Assembly (NCBI GenBank): GCA_038502055.1
Contig: JAXRKN010000045.1
Coordinates: forward strand, 580,501-644,500
DNA: 64,000 bases
Reading direction: 5' to 3'
Source of the DNA: Tanytarsus gracilentus
Lineage: Eukaryota > Arthropoda > Insecta > Diptera > Chironomidae
The translations under genes and the position numbers were made by a program. Shown one piece after another: positions 1-12,356 of this stretch. The notes beneath the pieces were generated by a model. That model was not told the DNA's origin, made no database searches, and saw nothing but the letters and a program-made list of their open reading frames with translations. Numbering within the stretch: position 1 is the stretch's first letter; every line of letters begins with the position of its first letter.

Positions 1-2255
1 TCTACCCTTGCGACTTGTAAATTTACACACACTAAAAATTTCAATGATGAGCTCAATTTTGAGATAATTAAACTTTAATGAGACCGAATTTTGTTCTTTA
101 ATTGTCTCTAAAATTCCTCTATACACTTCTAAACTTTCTAAATTGCTATGGAAAAAATTGTTTTTGTTTTGGGTTTGCTGTTATTACCCGCATTGAGTTC
201 TATTGTCTCGCTCAGTAATGAGATCTATTGTTGTTAAGCTGTGTTTGCAAATTACAGAAAGAAAGCTTCTCCGTGTTAAGCAGATCGACTTGCCTTCTGG
301 CCCTTGACTCTATTTCATTGCGCTTCAATCTTAAATGTACTCGCAAAACTTGACGGACAACGGTTGAAACCTGTAAATGCTCGCTTAGGTTTCAAACCAA
401 TTTAATGCATCTATCAAATCAGATGTTTCTGTTGTGTGAGCGAGCGAGTGATACAAGAACCAGTTTTTCGGGAAGACTTAAACAGATTGAAAAACTGTAA
501 AAGTCATCATTCTTCGAATTCCTGTTGCTTACACACAACCAACTGGTGGCATGGAGAAATTTTTGCTATTAAACAATTTGAAAAGGTGAAAAGTCAGTGG
601 GTCGTTGAATTTTTTGGAGGTTCGAATTTTATTGACCTTGACTTATTAACTTTTATATAAATTGGAAAATTTAATTGTTAAAAAAGTGAAATTTTATAAA
701 AGCATTTACTAACAGAGTGCATTTAATTCACTTCCTTTCACATGCGTGAGGAAATTTTAACCTCAACAAATAATAAAAACTTCATATTCTCACATGAAAA
801 ATGCCTCAATCTCAAATAAACCTCACGAGTGACGCAGATAATAAGAAGTTTTCATAAACGCAATGTGTGTAATTAATTATACATCACTGATACCTTATAT
901 ATTCACACACACAAGGTGTAATTTAATCGCTTATCGATTGTGAATAATGAAAACGAAATTTTTCTCTCTTTACACTTTCACCGCATTGTAAAGAGAAGAA
1001 AGAAAATGCAGTCTCTGACCGTCTCAATTGTTTCTTTTTGCACACTACATTGCTGGAATGCATGTGAATTCTGGGAAATTTGTGCATATGGTTGATGATG
1101 GTGAAGGGGAGTTTGCAAAAATTAATTTATTATCTTTTAAAAATTAATTTTATGAAAGAAAAACATTAAACTTGATTGAAAATAAAATATAAAATCAGGA
1201 TAGAATTATTAAAAAATATGAAATTTTTACTTTGGTAATTTAAAATCACAGAAAATTAACAAAACTCTTTTCATTTTAAAAATTATAAAACTTTTCTCCC
1301 TGGTGAAAGTTTTCTGCTTTTATTTCGAAAGATTATCGTCGCATTTTGCGAGTGGACACACAAATGAAACAAAACAAATTAAGTCAGTTCAATAAAAAAA
1401 CTAGTTCTTTGGAAACTATACATTTAAATTAACATCACACAAAAAAACATCATCATTGCATGTATGCGCTCACTTTCTTTAATTTTCATCTTTTCGCTTG
1501 CCGTTTTCTTTTGAATAATTTTTTTTCGGGGAGTCTGTGAGGAATGTGTGTCAAATGTGAATGTACCAATAGCACAAATGTATTCATATCAGCTCTTATT
1601 GAGTCGTGGAGAGGAAATGGCTTCAAAGCGCATACCTTTACACCTTTTTCTTCTTCTTTTTTAATCAACTCTTTTATTTTAGTTTTCACTTCATGCACAG
1701 CTCACTGCTATTGTATGACTATGAATGAAATCACACAGTTCTTGAGCTAATTGCACTCGGCTATTAACTTTTTTCTTTTTTAAATATATTCAAAATATAG
1801 CTACACGCTCAAGCGTGTAATTAGAGCTTATAATAAAAGTTACACAACTATCGTCGGAAAAATACTTTATCAGTCGCCAAAATCTGCACAGACAAGAATA
1901 AAAATGTCACGTCATCGCTTTAAAGATGGCTACACACACCTTATGTATATAAATATATTTTTCTGTATTAAAGAAATTCTTCTTTTATTGCCTTCACAAA
2001 GCCTTTCTTCTTCTCTTCTGCTGTGTGAGGTGAAAGAATTAAAGCGACTCGAGAGCGAACACTGAAAACGATCCGATCGTAATGAAATCCAAACGAACAC
2101 TCAACTGTTGAGTTTCTCTTCTCGCTCATGAGTGTTGTTTGGGGTTAGAAAAGAGAAAAAGAGTGAAGAAAGAGAAAAAAGTAAACACAGAGAGCGAACA
2201 CAACTACAGGTGAACATCTTGTACAGACGGCCGTCATAAAATCTAGTCAACTTAC
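1..2255. other. Downstream jbug intron, no exon seen
   Basis: This stretch follows the last recognisable jbug donor (after 2256 on the minus strand) and is probably part of a large jbug intron continuing past the left edge. I found no filamin-like or other convincing coding exon on either strand. The short open frames are low-complexity or mirror one another. A minus-strand AATAAA lies at 1984-1989; reading through the donor at 2256 reaches a stop at about 2101, so an early-terminating isoform is possible but unsupported. Confidence 0.5.
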
Positions 2256-2423
2256 CAGGTACGGTTTCTCCATTGAATGTAATTTGAACGGTGTGAATGC
2301 CGGTTTCATGAGGTGTAAAACTTGCAACAAATCGTTGTCCACCGAGTGCACGAACTGAAGATGTCACTCGACCTCCATTGACTAGGATTTCAAGATTTCC
2401 TGAGCCAGCGCGACTTCCATCGA
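2256..2423 (-). CDS. jbug: jbug exon 5 (filamin repeat, last exon in window)
   Basis: This 168-nt exon enters and leaves in phase 1. The acceptor TTTTAG|TCGATGG completes the split codon to give FEIDGSRAGSGNLEILVNGG. It continues with FVASFTPHETGIHTVQITFN, the usual end of a filamin repeat (F-x-P...G-x-H...I-x-F-N-G). The donor is CCTG|GTAAGT, and the next exon is outside the window. Confidence 0.87.
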
Positions 2424-5400
2424 CTAAAATAATAATTTTTTGAAATTTAACGGTTTTTATAAATAAATTTCAACTTACTCTCAAACTCAAAAGGCTGCCC
2501 CAAGTATCCATCCGGTTTATTGCTGACTCGAATTGCTTTCGCACCCTCAACATCCTCATCAATCGGCATAAATTTCGATGACGATAAATATCCATAATCG
2601 TTCGTGTTTGTTTTCGATACAAATTTTTCATTTCGCTCCTTATAAGATGCATCTGACAATAAAAATTTATTATATTGTGTGTTCGTGTGAGTTTCACTGT
2701 CAACAGCTGTCCGATATGACAGATTAGTGTCCAGTTGTTCCTCGGTTAATTTCGCCAGTGACTCAAGCGAGTTGTTCGAGAACATGTGTTTTGTCTTGTT
2801 TAACACATCCCAACTGTCACGACGAGAAGCTCCCATTTTTGTCGGTGAAACATTCGAGGAGTAATCGATGGAGTTTTCAATTGATGGCTTATAGGTTGGA
2901 ATTGGACTAGCACTCTGGTTGTTGATCGATGAGCGATAAGTGTGTTGAGTCTCTTTCACTCGATAAGTTTCTGAATTTATTTTCGAGTTTGATGATGTTG
3001 AAGTATTCAATAATGTTCGAACTGGTGACTCACTAATTAATCTTGGCGATGGCGATGAGGTAAAATTAAAATTTCTTGGACTAGCAGCTCGTCTATCGTA
3101 AGTGCTCGTGTTGACTGTCAGGGGACTTCGAACAATTGGGCTTGAACGCATCTGAAATTTAAAATTGATTAATTTAGAAAATTTTAAATAAAAAAATTGA
3201 CTCACATTTATAGGACTTGACATTAATGTCGGTGACTCAGTTTTACGTTCTTCGCTCTTTAATTTGCTGTAATATGAAGAACTATAAAGTCCCTCGTCCT
3301 TTGTTAAATTTGTCTTTGAAATATTTTTCCTTCCACCACTATAAAGATCGGTCACATCTCTACTGCCAAAATCAAGGGAAGGGCTCTGACTTTGACGAAT
3401 TTCCTTCCTTATTTCACTTTTATATACTGTTGAGTAGCCACCGCTGCTTCCTTGCTGTTGATCGTCAACCAATTTTGGACTATATAAGTCTCTCGCAGGC
3501 GATCCAAGTCGAGTGGGTGATGTCAATCTTGGCGATGAATAAATTTCGCGGCTCGTTTTGATTTCATAACGATCGTCATAAGAAGGTGACAACTGTGGAG
3601 AGTATGAACCAGATTTTTGCATATTATTTTGAGGAGAATAAAGTTCACGTTTGACACTTTCATTCCTCAACATTGAGGAGTTAAAATGCATTGAGGGACT
3701 CTCTGAACGGAGTCGGTCATGACTAGGGCTGCTTCGAGTCTTTCCGGATCGTCCCTTTGTTCCAACTCGCATAATAAATGGTGAGCCACGGACATCGTAG
3801 CCATTAAAGTAAATATAGACACGATGTTTACCATTTTGCCTTGGCATAAAAGTAACTCTGAATTTATTATCGACCAACTTTTCAACGGCACAAACAACTG
3901 ATCGCTTTTCACAAACAATGTCGACATTTAGTTCTCCCGACACTCCAACACCACGTGCATCAATATCGAATGCATGTGCCTTAAATGGCATTGCACCGTC
4001 CAATCCATGAACTGAAACGCCACTCGGGTCAAAAACGGAACAGGTGTAAGGACTGCCTTGAATATGATTTCCTTGGTAGACAATCGCGATTTCCCAAATA
4101 CCAGCCTCGTCTGGCTTAAATATGGCACTGTGTCCTTCATCTACTTTTTTCAATGGACACTTTAGGGAGCGGCCAGATGGCGAGTAAGCTGTCACGAGAA
4201 TATCTTCCGTTTTTGGAGCTCCAGTTGCATTCACGAGAACTTCAACTAAACTTCCCAATGCACATGGAGCCATCCCCGGAGGCTTAACTTGTACATATCG
4301 AGGCATGACTCGAAAGAAGTGACCGGCAAGACGATCATCCCCAATTTCAACGATAATTTCATGCATGCCATAAATATCTGGGATGAAAGTGCCTTCACCA
4401 TGTTGATTTAATTTGACAAGTGTTGCGACCCCCTTGTCGTGCGGTGCCACGACGTAAACTTTCATCTTTGACACATCAATCTCCTTCGACAGAGTATCAA
4501 TGCGGAAATAAGTTGGCTCAGCAACGCGTCCACTTGTGCTTTGCAAATGTACCGCAACCATATCTTGTAATGGTGCCCGTGGAGTGACCCATTGAAGATG
4601 CGTTGCATAAGCCATAATTGCTAAATGTTCAACATCGGGACTTGTCATGTCTTTTGGTGTAAGCACTGGTTTAATGCCAAAGCGATTTCCCGCATCTATT
4701 GCCTTCTTCATATTGCTCTCCCACATTGCGGGATCTCCACTCATTCGTTCAGGTGCCGGCGCATTTCCACCGAGACCTTTAATGATCTCACAAAAGACTT
4801 TTCCATCATTCCAATCAGCCTAAGTAATTTATTAATTAAATTTGCAATTTAAAATTAAAATTAATTAAAAACTTACGGTAAAATTATTAACTGGCACTTT
4901 GATTTGACTGTTGACCCATCGCATTGACGCATTATAGCCGGGTCCATCGGGCTTCATAAAGTATGATAGATAAGTCATTCCTGAGAGTTCATCAAGCCAT
5001 GGCGATGCTAAATATTCAGGCTCTAAAACTTTCGGCACACCAAAAGTTCTATGTGCAATGTTCATGGCATTTTCGCAATTTCTAACTGATTGATTTGGAT
5101 CGAGAGATCTCCAATTTGAAAAGAGACCAGGTTCACAGTAATCTAAGAGTGCTGACAATAGCACACCACTGTTCCAATCGGATGTTAAATTTGTAACTCT
5201 ACACTCAGGAAGTGCCGCCTGTAGCCATGCCAGCATAAGTTTTCTCGGTGGAAATTTACTCCGTCCGATTTGATAGCGGACAATGAGCGACCATATAAGG
5301 CCAAGAATGAGCTTCAGATTTCCGTTTACAATGTCAACATTTCCGATATTCACCAATTTTATGTGATCGGCTCCGATTGCGTTTAAGGCAGTTGTCGCAT

Positions 5401-6564
5401 TCTCCAAATAATGATGTTGATTTTGTGGCCTTTTATTCCACGATGGTTTCAATTTGCGTTTTTGAAGTGACTCTACTAATACGCATAGAGCGGTTCCATC
5501 GCAAAAATCCACTGACAAATCGGTAACCTTCGCAGTAAATAAATTATGGGCATGGAGTTAGTAATAAAGAATTAAAATCAATCATCACAAAAAAGAGAGA
5601 AAACGCAACGCGATCATCTAAGACAACAACAGCAGTTATTCTGCCATTGACCTTGACTCTGACTGCATGATTAAATGATTTCAATTTTTCAAGCCGCTCA
5701 TTTATTTCTTCGACGATGCGGCTGCTGGCTTAACCGCAAATTATTTCGTGGCGAAAATTATTGCGATGAGATCAAGGGATGGAAATTTCACAGGGAATCT
5801 AAAAAATTAATGTCTAACATGTAGATTGTCGTTGAAAATTAATGAAAATAATTATTTTTAGAATTTATACTGGAAATATTTGGCAAATATTTTGAAGGAA
5901 GTTTTTTATATTTGGACACAATTCCACAAAATATTAATTAATTTAAATTTTATAAATAAAGCATGAAAACTGCCTGAATTAATTTAATTTTTTACCTAAT
6001 GCTCTCACACCTTGAATGTCAAAAATTTTATTTTACAAAATGGTATTTTCATAGTCTTTTAAAAGCCTCAAAATGCTGCAGCATCACCACGACAACAAAG
6101 CAAATAGAAATATTATTTAAATCTTTATAAACGAGTCAGCTAAATGTTTAGAGTAGGAGATGAAGACATTTCGCTATTCATTCAATGGAATTTCATGTAA
6201 ATTGGGTCGCGCGCTTGATTTGAATATAATCAAACATCGTCATGAGAACAATAATGGAAAACAACTGTCGGTTGAGAGCCAACAAGAAGCAAATTTTAAG
6301 GAATGTTCAAAATGGGAACTTGCAGCCGCTTACCTGCATTCCGACGTCTCGCAAATGCTCATTCACCCAATTACGAAATGTGTTTGCTTGAATTTCCACC
6401 CACAGATCTTCATTGCCGCGAATGTTCATACCTTTGGCCGCAGTACCCTCCGGAGAGCGTGCGACCAATCCAGCTTGCGTAATTTTTTGTATCTCCGTCG
6501 TTCCATCGTTATTGTGCTGCAACAATCCCGTATGTGTAATCTTAGCTCCTTTTGGTAATTCCAT
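2256..6564 (-). CDS. jbug: Jitterbug-type filamin, 5' part of gene (five exons)
   Basis: This is an actin-binding, filamin-family cytoskeletal protein. In Drosophila, jitterbug is a filamin-type protein with three calponin-homology (CH) domains needed for mechanical integrity of cells such as tendon cells (established knowledge). Joining the exons at 6564-6334, 5527-4877, 4819-3206, 3151-2479 and 2423-2256 keeps one frame of about 1112 residues. CH1 is at about residues 52-165, CH2 at 168-272 and CH3 at 275-377. Three Ig-like filamin repeats (about 380-660) follow, with the typical G-x-H/Y, G-SPF/SPY and F-x-P-x-x-x-G motifs. Then come a Ser/Tyr/Pro-rich linker (about 665-1045) and the start of another filamin repeat. 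The ATG at 6564 has a good context (CAAACATGG). The gene is incomplete because the last exon ends in a GTAAGT donor. Family assignment is strong; orthology to jbug rather than the classical filamin cheerio rests on the three CH domains. Confidence 0.88.
2479..3151 (-). CDS. jbug: jbug exon 4 (Ser/Tyr-rich linker)
   Basis: This exon encodes about 224 residues, low in recognisable domains and rich in Ser, Thr, Asn and Arg-Ser-Pro motifs. It ends with GQPFEFE before a GAGA|GTAAGT donor in phase 1. The acceptor is TTTCAG|ATGCGT. The likely roles are a flexible spacer or a region regulated by phosphorylation; that is inference from composition only. Confidence 0.8.
3206..4819 (-). CDS. jbug: jbug exon 3 (rest of CH3, filamin repeats, linker)
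   Basis: The acceptor TTAG|GCTGAT restores ADWNDGKVFCEIIKGLGG, the core of CH3. The exon then encodes three consecutive filamin Ig repeats and the start of a Ser/Pro/Tyr-rich linker in which SPS, YSP and SPR motifs recur. It runs 538 codons to a proposed phase-0 donor at 3205 (AAT|GTGAGT). Reading through the following 54 nt stays open, so this boundary is less certain than the others. Confidence 0.85.
4877..5527 (-). CDS. jbug: jbug exon 2 (rest of CH1, CH2, start of CH3)
   Basis: This exon encodes 217 residues, phase 0 at both ends. The acceptor is AAG|GTTACCGAT (VTDLSVDFCDGTALCVLVESLQ region) and the donor is ACC|GTAAGT. It contains the CH signature DGTALC, the NIGNVDIVNGNLKLILGLIW helix and the start of the second CH domain (LMLAWLQAALPE). 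Confidence 0.9.
5528..6333 (-). other. jbug intron 1
   Basis: This 806-nt intron runs from GTAAGC to a GCGAAG acceptor and is AT-rich. A plus-strand open frame at 6160-6558 crosses into it, but it overlaps jbug exon 1 antisense and has no recognisable domain, so I take it as a shadow. Confidence 0.75.
6334..6564 (-). CDS. jbug: jbug exon 1 (start codon, CH1 start)
   Basis: This exon encodes 77 residues beginning MELPKGAKITHTG and ending DVGMQ. It contains the first helix of CH1 (TFRNWVNEHL). The donor is CAG|GTAAGC, phase 0, and the next exon resumes with VTDLSVDF, the expected continuation of a filamin CH1 domain. Confidence 0.88.
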
Positions 6565-9500
6565 GTTTGCACTCGCGCTTCACTTAATTATAATAATTTA
6601 ACGATTTGATCTTTAAAATTCTTCTTTCACCGCTCCGGTAAAATTTTTTAATGTTCAATTTTCCACTCTACACTAATTGTTCATCGTTTGTTGTTGCTGT
6701 TGATGCATCATCGTAATTGCATTCATTCGGAAATCTCGAGCTGAAACGTCAAAAGAATTAAAGTAAGAAGAAGAGAAAATCAAAGAATGATGATCGAGGC
6801 GATGATCATCACGTAACATCATCACGTAAGTTTGTGATGTATTTAGTCTACTATGATTGCGTAACGGGTTCTCAAGAAATGTAGATTTTAACTTTTAAAA
6901 TCTTTTTTAAGGTTTAAAACAAAAATTCTGATCAAAAAACTCTCTCAACCGCATAAAAATGGGTTGTAATTCCTTCGGCGAATATAGCGTGTTGTAAGTT
7001 ATGTTATTGAGATGAAGGCACTCTAAGCTAATATGAGATTTTAAAAATTCCATTCTTTGACTTTTTCTGTGAGCACAAAAACAATCTTCTAACCCAAACA
7101 GAATAAGCATTAACATCAACAACACTATACAGTGTGATCGCGCGCTCACACACACCCACCTACACAAAGCTCACATACAACAAAGTTAAAAAAAAATTTC
7201 GCGACGGCTACGAGAGAGCAAAACAGGTTGGCTATACTGCCGTACACGGTTTTGTTCTTCTGACTTTTGCTTTCAATCTTAGCACACGATCTTGCGCTGT
7301 GTACATTCAATACACATTCAATGAAGCAATGACGCAATTTTGTTATTTTTGTATGAATTTGAATTCTTAGAATTTTAAGTAAAATTTCAATTGTTCACCT
7401 ACAAAAGTTTTTCACTAACTTCGAATGGGATCAATTATACAAATTATATATTTTTCTTTTATTAAAAGTCACTGAGCGTGAAGCGGGCAACGATCATTGC
7501 ACGAGTAAAAGTAAAACACAACTGACTGAGATTGTTGGAAAGCTCGAAGGTTGGAAATAATGTTGTTGGTTGTTGACTTGCAGCTCTCAAAACATTCTCT
7601 CACATCGCAACCGCGTGTAGTTCAAATGATGTTGAGGATGGAATTTATTTGCGATGAAATCATCATGTGTGTGATGTTATGCTGAGAGCTGAAGAAATTT
7701 CTTCTTTATCCGCCCCTTATTTGGTATTCTCACAATTCGAATTAATTCTGAAAAAATATGATTATTAAGATTTTGTGGGCCGATTTAATGACACAAACAC
7801 ACGAGTCGTAACCCGTAATTTTAACTTATGGGAATCTAAAGATTTTTCGGCTCTTTTTAATCATCATCAACATAACGTGTTCATGTTGAAACTAATTAAT
7901 GATAATTATCATGATTGATCAGAATTTCTAACGGGATGGAAATGCTGAAAAAAATTTAAATTATTTTAATTTTAACATTCGAATGATTTTTTTAGCAATT
8001 AAATTAGTTTCTTTACTCTTAATAGATTTCAAAAAGAAAAAACTGCAGTTAACAGCAACATTTTAAATACTGATGGCAATTTTGGTGCCGTGGGTACAAT
8101 GCTTAATTAAGCTTATTGGTAAAAGAACTATTGATAAAATTGTTTAAAAATATTTTTTTGAAATTTTCTTAAATAAACCCAACGTTTTTTAAAGATATTT
8201 TGCTTTTCTTAGTTAACTTGTTGTATATTCAAACATTATAAGTTGAAATTGTGATATTTCATGAAATTAAAAAAATTATTTTTTTGTTGTTCTTTTGATG
8301 TTTGACATTTCACCTCCGCAGCACCTGCCAACTCTAATTTTAAATTGTTTTAGGTCAACGATTTTCAATGATCCTTGATAAATTTAACAAACACTTCGTT
8401 AGTGCTTCTTTCGAAAAGTGAACTCTTCTTACCCTCCCGGCATTAAAATGATCGTCATTAACATGCGAAAGAGTTTCGTGGATACTTTGCACAATGAACT
8501 TGAGAAGGCAGTGACTTTACATGAAATTAAACAAACAATAAGCATGTGATGAGAAAAACGGATGGATCATGACGGCATCGTTGACCATTGTCGAGTGATA
8601 TAACAAGAATAAGTGCTTACAACTATATTTATGAAATGTACTTGAAGGTAAAATTAATTGACATTCGAGTGCTGTCGACTGCTGTTTTTGAACACTGTGA
8701 ATAATAATAAAAACTCTAAATATGGAAATTTTAATTTTTTTCTCTGTTAAAGTTATTTTTAGTCATTGACACTGTCGTAAAGCATCGATGAATGTGATCG
8801 CAACTTATGATTCAGATTTTTATTGTTTGAGGTTATGTGCGAATTCTGAGAATTTATGGATTGAAGATTTGCATAGAAGGTTTCGATACGTAATACTAGG
8901 AATTGAAGCTGTTCACTAAAGTAATTTAGCTGGCTGGATTCAATGAATTTTTATCTTCCAAAATGGCGTAATATAGCCAACATATTTTTAATTAAATTAG
9001 TCTCATCAAACTTTTAAAGAAAGTCTTTCAAGCTTTCACCTCTCTGTCCATCTTTATAATTTACATTTCACGACTTTTAATAAACACTTGGAGAGTCGGA
9101 CAATTTTTATAACTCAATCTAATATTTATTGCATAAAGCCATTAATATTTTCCAATTAAAGTCATTAATCTCCTCATTCACTTCCTACTGTTCCTCTTAA
9201 AATCGAAGACACTATAATGACAAATAATGTGAGACACAATAGAAGAAATGAGATGAGTTGCAAAATTTACAGATTTCTCATTTGAAAGTGCAAATTATTG
9301 AAAATTTTATTAAAGGCCTTAAAAAAAATTTACATCACAATGACTTTCCGTGTTGAGAGAAGATGTGAAATTTAATACTATATGTTCGTGTTAATGACTT
9401 CATATTCACCTTAACACCAACTCTAAAAATTCCAAATCTCACTTTCAATTTTAAACCGATTGATCCAATTAATTAAAAAAATATTTTCAGTTATTGAATG

Positions 9501-11276
9501 AAAATTACACAATTGATCCATGCCGAGACTTCTCTTAAATCTTAATAGATGCACCACACTTACTCAGCATAAATTTCTCTTATGAATAGAAAAACAGCAG
9601 CGGTGCGTACGGCTTTTGTGAGCTATATGGACAGCAGTATTAAATTTTATGTTGTTTCTCGTGTACACACACCTCATGCTCAACATTCGACCAGACACAA
9701 TGCTGCTCTTGTAAAAAATTCCATTAAATATAGTTTCATATATATATATATGCTGAGAAATGTTGCATAATTTTTTTGTTTTTGAATAAATTTTATCGTA
9801 GAGAGGCCAGCAAAATATAAATTTAACTTATATAAGACTGATTTTAGTTGTTATACGCGGCCTCGATTAGCCGCTCACTGTCATCATTTTTAATTGACGA
9901 ATAAAGACATTTTAGTGTCTGCTAATTAATTTTTTCCAAAGCAAACACGATGAATTGAATGTTAAATGACCTCATAGGAATTTGACAGATTTTATTCGGA
10001 AGGTTTTAAGTTATGTTACACCCAAATCTCTTGAAAAAATTTCTGGGATTTTATCACGAAAATTGAAATGACAATGGTTGAAAGTGACTTTAATATGTTT
10101 AAAGCTCATAAAAATTTACTTCGGAAGTGCGACAGTATGTCTGTTTATCTATATTAACATCTTTCTTTTTTTCATGAGAAAAGTCTCAGGTGCGCCGATT
10201 TAATCTTAAAATAGGCCGAATAAGTGTCTCTTACACTGATCGTGAGCATTATGTCATGTCATGATGAATTTATCAAATTTGTCTCTTTAAAACTTAACGC
10301 ATAAGAAATTTTAAAGAAACTTCTTTCAGCCTCTAAAATATTCTTTAACCCATCAGCGGTTCAAAGTCTCGAAGAATCCTTAAATACAATTTTACGACAT
10401 TCTCATTTTCATAAAACCACACACATTGTCAATAGTCTCTATTCATTTGCTTTTCAAAAACAAACTTTAAAAAATGATGAAACACCTAATCATGTCAATA
10501 TAGAGAGCTTATATTGTGCATATATTGACATGTTGCTATTGAGCAAAAAATTAACATTTCTGAAGGAAATTAAACGTAAAATAAATTATTAAATTCTCCC
10601 ACGCATGACTCATGAATAATCTGTGTGAGTGCGAATCGACCAGTGCGTCCACTACCAATCAAAAATAACCATATGATCGATGTTGTTACAATAACTTTTT
10701 CATTCATAGTTTTCTGCTCTACTATTTAAACTCTTCGATCGCTACCGACGCCGCGCAATTAAATTAAAATTACATAACACCAACACATATGGATGGTTGC
10801 TACCAAAACCAAAAGCGAGTGTGACACATATCACACACAATCATATTTTGCACTTCATCTCGGAATGTTTTCTTCTTTTTCATCTGATTGAATTGTTACC
10901 CAATCACTGCACAATAAATTTTACGCACAATTAATGAATTTCATTGAATATTCTCACTTATTATTCGCGACTTTTTTCCGTTCTTGGCCACTAATGTGGC
11001 TATTTTTAGTGCTTTTGTAACACTTGTCGCGCGATCATGTAGGTTGATTAAACTCTATTAAATAATATGTCTATATAAATATCTTGCGAGAGCACCGCAA
11101 CAAACACGTCGCACCTGGTTAAAATCTATACACGAATTGAGATGAAATGAAATCGAGAGCTGTTTGAAGTTTTGGTGAGTTCCAGTGAATGTTTCAAACA
11201 TCTTTGTTGCTGTAAAGCTTTTGAAAAAACATTCATACAGCTTTGAATGCTTCATGTCGCGATGTTTAGTTATTGT
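6565..11276. other. Intergenic region with jbug 5' leader
   Basis: This is AT-rich sequence between the jbug start codon and the next repeat. The first 200-300 bases next to jbug probably hold its 5' untranslated leader and promoter, but I could not pick a transcription start. Short open frames on both strands at 6907-7370 mirror each other and have no domain. Nothing else recognisable was seen. Confidence 0.5.
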
Positions 11277-11290
11277 GTGTATTTAAGTAT
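11277..11290. repeat. Left 14-bp flanking direct repeat of foldback element
   Basis: GTGTATTTAAGTAT here is identical to 12343-12356 and directly abuts the inverted-repeat element between them. It may be a target-site duplication, perhaps longer than usual by chance extension. Confidence 0.6.
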
Positions 11291-12342
11291 AGGTCACGCA
11301 AAGTGTGATTTTTTATAAATTTTAATTTTTATGGAGAAATTCATAATAAATCCTTATTTCCTTGAAAAATCCGCGAAATTTCAAAGTCCACGGAAAAATC
11401 CACAGACAAAAATCCAAGGATTTGCATGGAATTTAAAATCTGAGGAATTTTCCATAGAACAAAAATCCTTGGAATTTCGCGGAATTTCAAAGTGCACGGA
11501 AAAATCCACGGACAAAAATCTAAGGATTTGCATGGAATTTAAAATCTGAGGAATTTTTTATAGAGTTTTTGTATGTCAAAAATCAGGAATAATCACTAAG
11601 TTCATATAATAAATGATTTGGCGACATTTCAATTGTTAGGAAAAATTAAAATTAATCCCTAAATTAAACTTTTGGTAAAAGGGAAATCGTTTGAGAAACA
11701 TAGGAAAGTGATTTGATTGACTAAGTACTTTGATTTATTGAATCAATAGGATCATTTTGGAGGGGCGTCCAGGCGCCCCCCAAACCCCCTCCTGTGTTAA
11801 TCGCGTCCGGCCCCCCAAGGGGCCCCCGGAACGCTCATACAGTTCACTCCCTCACTAACCTAACGATCGCGCTTCGCTTATCGTTAGGATAGCTCAGTCG
11901 GATGGTTATTAAGCTATAACAGTGCCGGAAAGATAAGAGTATGATAAAACTTTTTTAATTTATCTTTACTTTTCAAAAGTTTTATTTGGATTATTTTATT
12001 TTTCCTAAAAATTGAAATATCGAAATCATTTACTATATGAACTAAGTATACTACCTGATTTTTGAAATATAAAAACTCTTAAAAAATTCCTCAATTTTAA
12101 ATTCCATGCAATCCGTGGTTTTGTCTGTGGATTTTTCCGTGCACTTTAAAATTCCGCGAAATTCCAAGCATTATTGTTCTATGGAAAACTCCTTGGATTT
12201 TAAATTCCATGCAAATCCTGTCTGTGGATTTTTCCGTGCAATTTAAAATTTTGCGGATTTATCCATAGAATTCCTTGGAAAAGTGTGGATTATTTCGCGG
12301 ATTTTTCCGTGAAATAATCCACACTTTGCGTGACCAACACCC
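11291..12342. mobile_element. Foldback-type DNA element, about 1.05 kb
   Basis: Two long inverted arms (about 11291-11690 and 11940-12342) begin and end with a perfect 16-bp inverted repeat, GGTCACGCAAAGTGTG (11292-11307 against 12320-12335). Each arm carries tandem copies of a roughly 110-bp module, built from the recurring phrases CACGGAAAAATCC, CATGGAATTTAAAAT and CCATAGAAC. The central 250 bp is strikingly GC-rich (11758-11890) and contains a CCTAACGAT/ATCGTTAGG hairpin. No transposase is encoded, so the element is non-autonomous. Arms built from tandem modules are typical of foldback elements; the superfamily is not determined. Confidence 0.85.
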
Positions 12343-12356
12343 GTGTATTTAAGTAT
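12343..12356. repeat. Right 14-bp flanking direct repeat of foldback element
   Basis: This is an identical copy of 11277-11290 at the outer edge of the element, supporting insertion of the 11291-12342 unit. Confidence 0.6.

Noticed and set aside
436..660. Plus-strand 74-codon open frame near the left edge
   Set aside because: It has no domain, no splice context and a composition like the surrounding AT-rich DNA.
1486..1750. Overlapping open frames on both strands
   Set aside because: Each is the mirror of the other, and neither resembles filamin repeats expected for the next jbug exon.
6160..6558. 132-codon plus-strand open frame opposite jbug exon 1
   Set aside because: It lies antisense to a well-supported exon and has no domain; it is a shadow of the exon.
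11889..11935. tRNA-like A box TAGCTCAGTCGG in the foldback core
   Set aside because: No B box, acceptor stem or anticodon arm could be found at the right distance, so I do not call a tRNA gene.
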